From JAHDVS01 sp964370985 (GTDB lineage: Bacteria; Actinomycetota; Thermoleophilia; Gaiellales; Gaiellaceae): a stretch of DNA of 64,000 nt. Below, piece by piece: positions 60,530 through 64,000 of the stretch. The translations under genes were made by a program, and so were the position numbers. The notes beneath the pieces were generated by a model. That model did no database searches and was not told where the DNA came from. It saw nothing but the letters and a program-made list of their open reading frames with translations. The stretch spans positions 1 to 64,000 of the forward strand of contig CAYJLE010000009.1 of NCBI GenBank assembly GCA_964370985.1. The letters run 5' to 3'. How positions within the stretch are numbered: the first letter of the stretch is position 1; the number at the start of each line of letters is the position of its first letter.

Positions 60530-62035
60530 ATGGCCCACGAGACCACCGCCGAGACCGATACGACCGAGGCTGGCTGGATCCGTGCCGAAGACGGCACGCT
60601 GATCCCCGACTACGACGCCACCATCCCCGTCATCAACGAGGGGGAGGTCGTGCGCGGCACCGTCGTCCGTGTCGACAAGGACGAGGTGCTGGTCGACATC
60701 GGCTACAAGTCCGAGGGCGTCATCCCGGTCTCCGAGCTGTCGATCCGCCGGTCCGTGAACCCGGCCGACGAGGTGCAGCTCGGCGACGAGATCGACGCGC
60801 TCGTGATGACGAAGGAGGACGCCGAGGGGCGCCTCATCCTCTCCAAGAAGCGCGCGCGCTTCGAGATGGCGTGGAAGCGCATCGAAGGTGCCGCGGAGAG
60901 CGGCGAGCCGGTCGAGGGCACCGTGATCGAGGTCGTCAAGGGCGGCCTGATCCTCGACCTCGGCGTGCGCGGCTTCCTGCCCGCGTCGCTCGTCGATATC
61001 CGCCGCGTCCAGAACCTCGACGAGTTCCTCGGCAAGCAGCTTCGCTGCAAGGTGATCGAGCTGAACCGCAGCCGCAACAACGTCGTGCTGTCCCGCCGCG
61101 CCGTGCTCGAGGACGAGCGCAAGGAGATGCGCCAGGCGATCCTCGACCGGCTCTCGCCCGGCGACGTGGTCGAGGGCACGATCTCGAACATCGTCGACTT
61201 CGGCGCGTTCGTCGACCTCGAGGGCATCGACGGCCTGATCCACATCTCGGAGCTGTCCTGGAGCCATGTCAACCACCCGTCCGAGGTGCTCGAGATCGGC
61301 CGGCCCGTCAAGGTCAAGGTGCTCGACATCGACCGCGACCGCCAGCGGATCTCGTTGGGCCTCAAGCAGACCCAGTCCGACCCGTGGCAGCAGGTGATCG
61401 ACCACTACCGCGAGGGCGACGTCGTCCAGGGCCGCGTCACGAAGGTCGTCACGTTCGGCTCCTTCGTCGAGATCCTCCCCGGCGTCGAGGGGCTCGTCCA
61501 CATCTCCGAGCTCGCTCAGCATCACGTCGAGAACCCGCGCGAGATCGTGCAGCAGGGCGAGGTCGTCCAGGTCAAGCTGATCGAGATGGACGCCGACCGC
61601 CGGCGCCTCTCGCTGTCGCTGAAGCGTGTCGAGCCTGACGACGAGGTCCAACCGGCGATCGGCGGCGCGGTCTACGAGTCGCTGGTCGTCGAGGAGCCCG
61701 CTCCGGTCGCCGAGGCGGAGGCTGCCGAGGAGCAGCCGGCGCTCGAGGCCGGCCCGGAGGAGCCCATGCTCGAGGCCGGCCCGGAGGAGCCCGCGCTCGA
61801 GGCCGCCCCGGAGGAGCCCGTGCTCGAGGTCGCCCCGGATGAGGCCGCGCTCGAGGCCGCCCCGGATGAGCCCGTGCTCGAGGTCGCCCCGGATGAGGCC
61901 GCGCTCGAGGCCGCCCCGGATGAGGCCGCGCTCGACGCTGGCTCCGAGGAGCCGGCGCCCGAGGCCGGTGCTCCCGCGCCGGTCGAGGTCTCGGTCGAGC
62001 CGGAGCCGGCCGCCGAGACCGAGGCGTACGACTAG
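60530..62035 (+). CDS. rpsA: 30S ribosomal protein S1
   Basis: 501 residues. mRNA-binding protein with four S1 domains: VVRGTVVRVDKDEVLVDIGYKSEG, then a domain with VVKGGLILDLGVRGFLPASL, then VEGTISNIVDFGAFVDLEGIDG and VQGRVTKVVTFGSFVEILPGVEG, shown in shortened form. The last 120 residues are an acidic tail built from nine-residue repeats (ALEAGPEEP type). Four-domain S1 is the actinobacterial form, and rpsA-coaE adjacency is typical. ATG 60530 gives the expected N-terminus with a short acidic lead-in. Confidence 0.96.
   Translation: MAHETTAETDTTEAGWIRAEDGTLIPDYDATIPVINEGEVVRGTVVRVDKDEVLVDIGYKSEGVIPVSELSIRRSVNPADEVQLGDEIDALVMTKEDAEGRLILSKKRARFEMAWKRIEGAAESGEPVEGTVIEVVKGGLILDLGVRGFLPASLVDIRRVQNLDEFLGKQLRCKVIELNRSRNNVVLSRRAVLEDERKEMRQAILDRLSPGDVVEGTISNIVDFGAFVDLEGIDGLIHISELSWSHVNHPSEVLEIGRPVKVKVLDIDRDRQRISLGLKQTQSDPWQQVIDHYREGDVVQGRVTKVVTFGSFVEILPGVEGLVHISELAQHHVENPREIVQQGEVVQVKLIEMDADRRRLSLSLKRVEPDDEVQPAIGGAVYESLVVEEPAPVAEAEAAEEQPALEAGPEEPMLEAGPEEPALEAAPEEPVLEVAPDEAALEAAPDEPVLEVAPDEAALEAAPDEAALDAGSEEPAPEAGAPAPVEVSVEPEPAAETEAYD
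61739..61954 (+). repeat. Eight 27-base tandem repeats in the S1 tail
   Basis: Eight nine-codon units, consensus ALEAAPDEP with variants V for A at position 1 and V at 4. The identity at DNA level is high, so the array is recent and prone to length change. It encodes part of the acidic C-terminus. Confidence 0.9.
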
Positions 62036-62666
62036 CGAGCCCTACCGGGAAGCCGCGGCGGCGCCAGGACGCGCGCGCCGCCGCCCCGTCGCGGTCGCCG
62101 TCACCGGCGGGATCGGAGCGGGCAAGAGCGCGCTCCTGCGCGCCTTCGCGCGGCACGGTGCCGCGGTTAGCTCGAGCGACGAGATCGTCCACCGGTTGCT
62201 CGCGGAGGATCCCGCGGTCAGGCAAGCCGTCATCGAGCGCCTCGGCGACGGGGTGCTGGGCCCGGACGGCCGGATCGATCGAGCCGCGGTCGGGCGGATC
62301 GTCTTCGCGAAGCCGGGCAAGCTCGCGTGGCTCGAGGAGCTTCTCCACCCCCTCGTGGCGGAGTCCCAGCGGCGCTGGCGGGACGAGCTCGCCGCGCGCT
62401 CCGACCCGCCGGCCGTGTGCGCGATCGAGGTGCCGCTCCTCTACGAGACGGGCGGCGAGGTCAGCTTCGACGCGGTGGTCGTCGTGACCGCGTCGCCCGC
62501 GACCCGGGCCGCGAGAACGGTCGTGCCGGACGTGCCGCTGCGCGAGCGGCGGCTCCTGGCCGACGAGGAGAAGGTACGCCGCGCCGACTTCGCGTACGTC
62601 AACGACGGGACGCTCGAGGAGCTCGACGCGTTCGCCACCTCGGTAATCGCCAGACTGACGGGGTGA
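61920..62666 (+). CDS. coaE: Dephospho-CoA kinase, start uncertain
   Basis: Last step of CoA synthesis. The core is complete: VAVTGGIGAGKSALLRAFARHG (P-loop), SSSDEIVHRLL, and IEVPLLYETGGEVSFDAVVVV. Between the rpsA stop and the P-loop there is no ATG, GTG, TTG or CTG in frame. The nearest in-frame start is ATG 61920 inside the rpsA repeat array, which adds about 50 arginine/serine-rich residues. Either this long overlap is used, a rarer start such as GTC or ATT is used near 62037, or the sequence has an error. The coordinates given are the longest-safe choice. Confidence 0.85.
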   Translation: MRPRSTLAPRSRRPRPVLPRRSRSRSSRSRPPRPRRTTSEPYREAAAAPGRARRRPVAVAVTGGIGAGKSALLRAFARHGAAVSSSDEIVHRLLAEDPAVRQAVIERLGDGVLGPDGRIDRAAVGRIVFAKPGKLAWLEELLHPLVAESQRRWRDELAARSDPPAVCAIEVPLLYETGGEVSFDAVVVVTASPATRAARTVVPDVPLRERRLLADEEKVRRADFAYVNDGTLEELDAFATSVIARLTG

Positions 62667-63211
62667 GGCGATTCGTCGCTCTGACGGCGCTCGTCGCCGT
62701 CGCCGGCGGCGTGATCGCGTACGCCGTCTCGGCGGAGCCGGGCTGGTACATCCGGCTTCGCTTCCCGCTCGAGTACGAGAGCATCATCCGCGGCCACGCG
62801 GAGAACTACGATCTCGACCCTGCACTCCTCGCGGCTGTGATCTATCGGGAGAGCAAGTTCGATCCGGACGCGATCTCGGAGTCGGGCGCGATCGGCCTGA
62901 TGCAGCTCCTGCCCCAGACGGCGCGGGGCATCGCCGAGTACACCGGCGGCTCGGAGTTCCGCGTCGATGACCTGACCGACCCGGAGCTGAACGTCCGCTA
63001 CGGCTCCTTCTACCTGCGTCGGCTCCTGCGCAAGTACGACGGCGACGTCTCGCTCGCGCTCGCCGCCTACCACGCGGGGCAGGGGAACGTGGACGGCTGG
63101 CTCGCCCGCGGCGAGGGGATCGCGTTCGCCGAGACCCGGGGCTACGTCGCCGACGTGCTCGAGCTGCGCGAGCGCTATCGCCGCGGCTACGGTCTCGCCG
63201 CCGCAGCCTAG
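62663..63211 (+). CDS. Lytic transglycosylase (SLT domain)
   Basis: 182 residues. An N-terminal membrane anchor or signal (RRFVALTALVAVAGGVIAYAVSA) precedes the SLT domain: LLAAVIYRESKFDPDAIS with the catalytic glutamate, GAIGLMQLLPQTARGIAE, and LALAAYHAGQGNV. Cleaves peptidoglycan glycan strands; soluble lytic transglycosylase (Slt70-like) type without the U-domain. GTG 62663 overlaps the coaE stop. Its stop overlaps that of the subtilase in CTAG. Confidence 0.93.
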   Translation: MRRFVALTALVAVAGGVIAYAVSAEPGWYIRLRFPLEYESIIRGHAENYDLDPALLAAVIYRESKFDPDAISESGAIGLMQLLPQTARGIAEYTGGSEFRVDDLTDPELNVRYGSFYLRRLLRKYDGDVSLALAAYHAGQGNVDGWLARGEGIAFAETRGYVADVLELRERYRRGYGLAAAA

Positions 63212-64000
63212 CGTCCCGCCGCGACTCGCGTCGCGAAGGCGCGCACGGCCCAGGCGTCCCGGAACGACGCCTCGACCGTGCCGCTCACCCGCTTGCCGGC
63301 GGCGCCGGCCGGTACGCGCCAGGCGCACAGCGCGACCCCTCCCGTGAACGCCGCTCGAACGATCCGGAGGGGCCGCGTGCCGATCCGGGCGCGGCAGGAA
63401 ACGCGGCCCGACTCGACGATCTCCCCCGTGTCGTCCCGGACGACCCGGGCTCCGGCGGCGAAGACTCGCCCGGGCTCCGGGGGGTCGAAGCCCGCCACGA
63501 ACCAGCTCCCCGGGGAGATCGCGAAACGGGCGATCGTGAGCGTCAGCGGCGGATCCGGCTCGAGCGGCGCGCCCGGGTCGAGTGCCCGGCGAAGCGCGTA
63601 GGCGAGGTCGAGGCGCCGCAGCTTCTCGTCGGCGAGCGGCCGGGTGCCGGTCACGAGCGCCGCGCGGACGGCTGCCGCGGTCGTGCCCGGACGGAGAGAG
63701 AGCACGAGGCCGGCGGCGCCGGCTACGATCGGCGCGGCGAACGACGTCCCCCACACCCGCGCGTAGGCACCCGCCGCGGCCGAGAGGATGCTGGTCCCGG
63801 GTGCGGCCAGGTCGACCCACTCGCCCCGGCTCGAGAACGAGGCGAGGCGATCGCGATCCGTGCTCGCTGCGACCGCCAGCACGTCCTCGTACGCCGCGGG
63901 GTACTGAAGGGCGTCGTTCCCGTCGTTACCGGCGGCCGCAACGAGCACGACCCCCTTGCCGGCCGCGTAGGCGACCGCGTCCCGCTGGAGCGGGCTGTCG
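63208..64000 (-). CDS. Subtilisin-like serine protease, C-terminal part
   Basis: Partial S8-family protease running off the window edge; 263 codons are visible. LVAAAGNDG contains the oxyanion asparagine, and GTSFAAPIVAGAAGLVLS holds the catalytic serine. The catalytic aspartate and histidine lie beyond the end. About 95 C-terminal residues after the protease domain form a beta-rich tail with two cysteines (SCRARIG and LCAWRVP), probably secreted. The stop is shared as CTAG with the transglycosylase on the other strand. Confidence 0.9.
   Translation of the reverse strand, partial: DSPLQRDAVAYAAGKGVVLVAAAGNDGNDALQYPAAYEDVLAVAASTDRDRLASFSSRGEWVDLAAPGTSILSAAAGAYARVWGTSFAAPIVAGAAGLVLSLRPGTTAAAVRAALVTGTRPLADEKLRRLDLAYALRRALDPGAPLEPDPPLTLTIARFAISPGSWFVAGFDPPEPGRVFAAGARVVRDDTGEIVESGRVSCRARIGTRPLRIVRAAFTGGVALCAWRVPAGAAGKRVSGTVEASFRDAWAVRAFATRVAAGR

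Noticed and set aside
61739..61954. Tandem repeats as a CRISPR array
   Set aside because: Units of 27 bases are directly adjacent with no spacers and lie in frame within rpsA.

Overview
The window is a high-GC, gene-dense bacterial chromosome segment with 70 protein-coding genes or gene fragments and two tRNA genes, and no gap of 300 bases without a gene. Gene content and order (ndk-maf-mreBCD-mrdA-rodA, RNase E/G-rplU-rpmA-obgE-nadD-rsfS, comEA-comEC-holA, murJ-lepA-hemW-hrcA-dnaJ, rpsA-coaE), many GTG starts and many apparently leaderless promoters point to an Actinomycetota genome. A deep-branching class such as Thermoleophilia is my guess and is not proven by anything I can see. A run of ten N flanked by poly-G at 943-975 marks a draft-assembly join.

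Layout. 1-1508: the C-terminal part of clpX and a VapBC toxin-antitoxin pair broken by the gap. 1551-6889: valS, folC, two small membrane proteins, ndk, a methyltransferase remnant and maf. 6933-13558: the cell-shape operon mreBCD-mrdA-rodA with a DUF697-like gene. 13702-19411: RNase E/G, L21, L27, obgE, nadD, rsfS. 19460-19963: a PD-(D/E)XK nuclease gene of the intron-endonuclease type that runs into tRNA-Ala. 20025-27841: an oxidoreductase, an orphan histidine kinase, a phosphatase, leuS, a universal stress protein and a second oxidoreductase. 27932-45180: DNA uptake (comEA, comEC), holA, rpsT on the opposite strand, murJ, lepA, hemW, hrcA-dnaJ-prmA, mtaB, a HIT protein, yqeY, phoH, ybeY, a kinase-phosphatase fusion, cdd and era. 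45231-48696: a metallopeptidase, a TrpC-like protein without catalytic residues, a probable pyrophosphate-dependent phosphofructokinase and tRNA-Leu. 48818-53747: a branched-chain amino-acid-type ABC transporter, with the binding protein convergent to livHMGF. 53794-57833: an acetyltransferase, a broken small gene, a restriction-modification island (C5 methyltransferase, PD-(D/E)XK nuclease, Vsr) and a second VapBC pair. 57892-64000: polA, rpsA, coaE, a lytic transglycosylase and a partial subtilase.

How the genes work together. Within operons most neighbours overlap by 1-8 bases at stop/start junctions (GTGA, ATGA, TGATG), so translation is probably coupled. Where a transcription unit starts, the -10 box (TAnnnT) usually lies 6-8 bases before the start codon, which predicts leaderless mRNAs. 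At least three genes inside operons (mrdA, rsfS, HIT) appear to start at CTG. Cell-wall building (mreBCD, mrdA, rodA, murJ, the undecaprenol kinase/phosphatase fusion, the lytic transglycosylase) and ribosome assembly and translation quality control (obgE, rsfS, era, ybeY, lepA, RNase E/G) are the two main themes. The accessory part is the island at 54.3-57.8 kb and the nuclease gene at tRNA-Ala.
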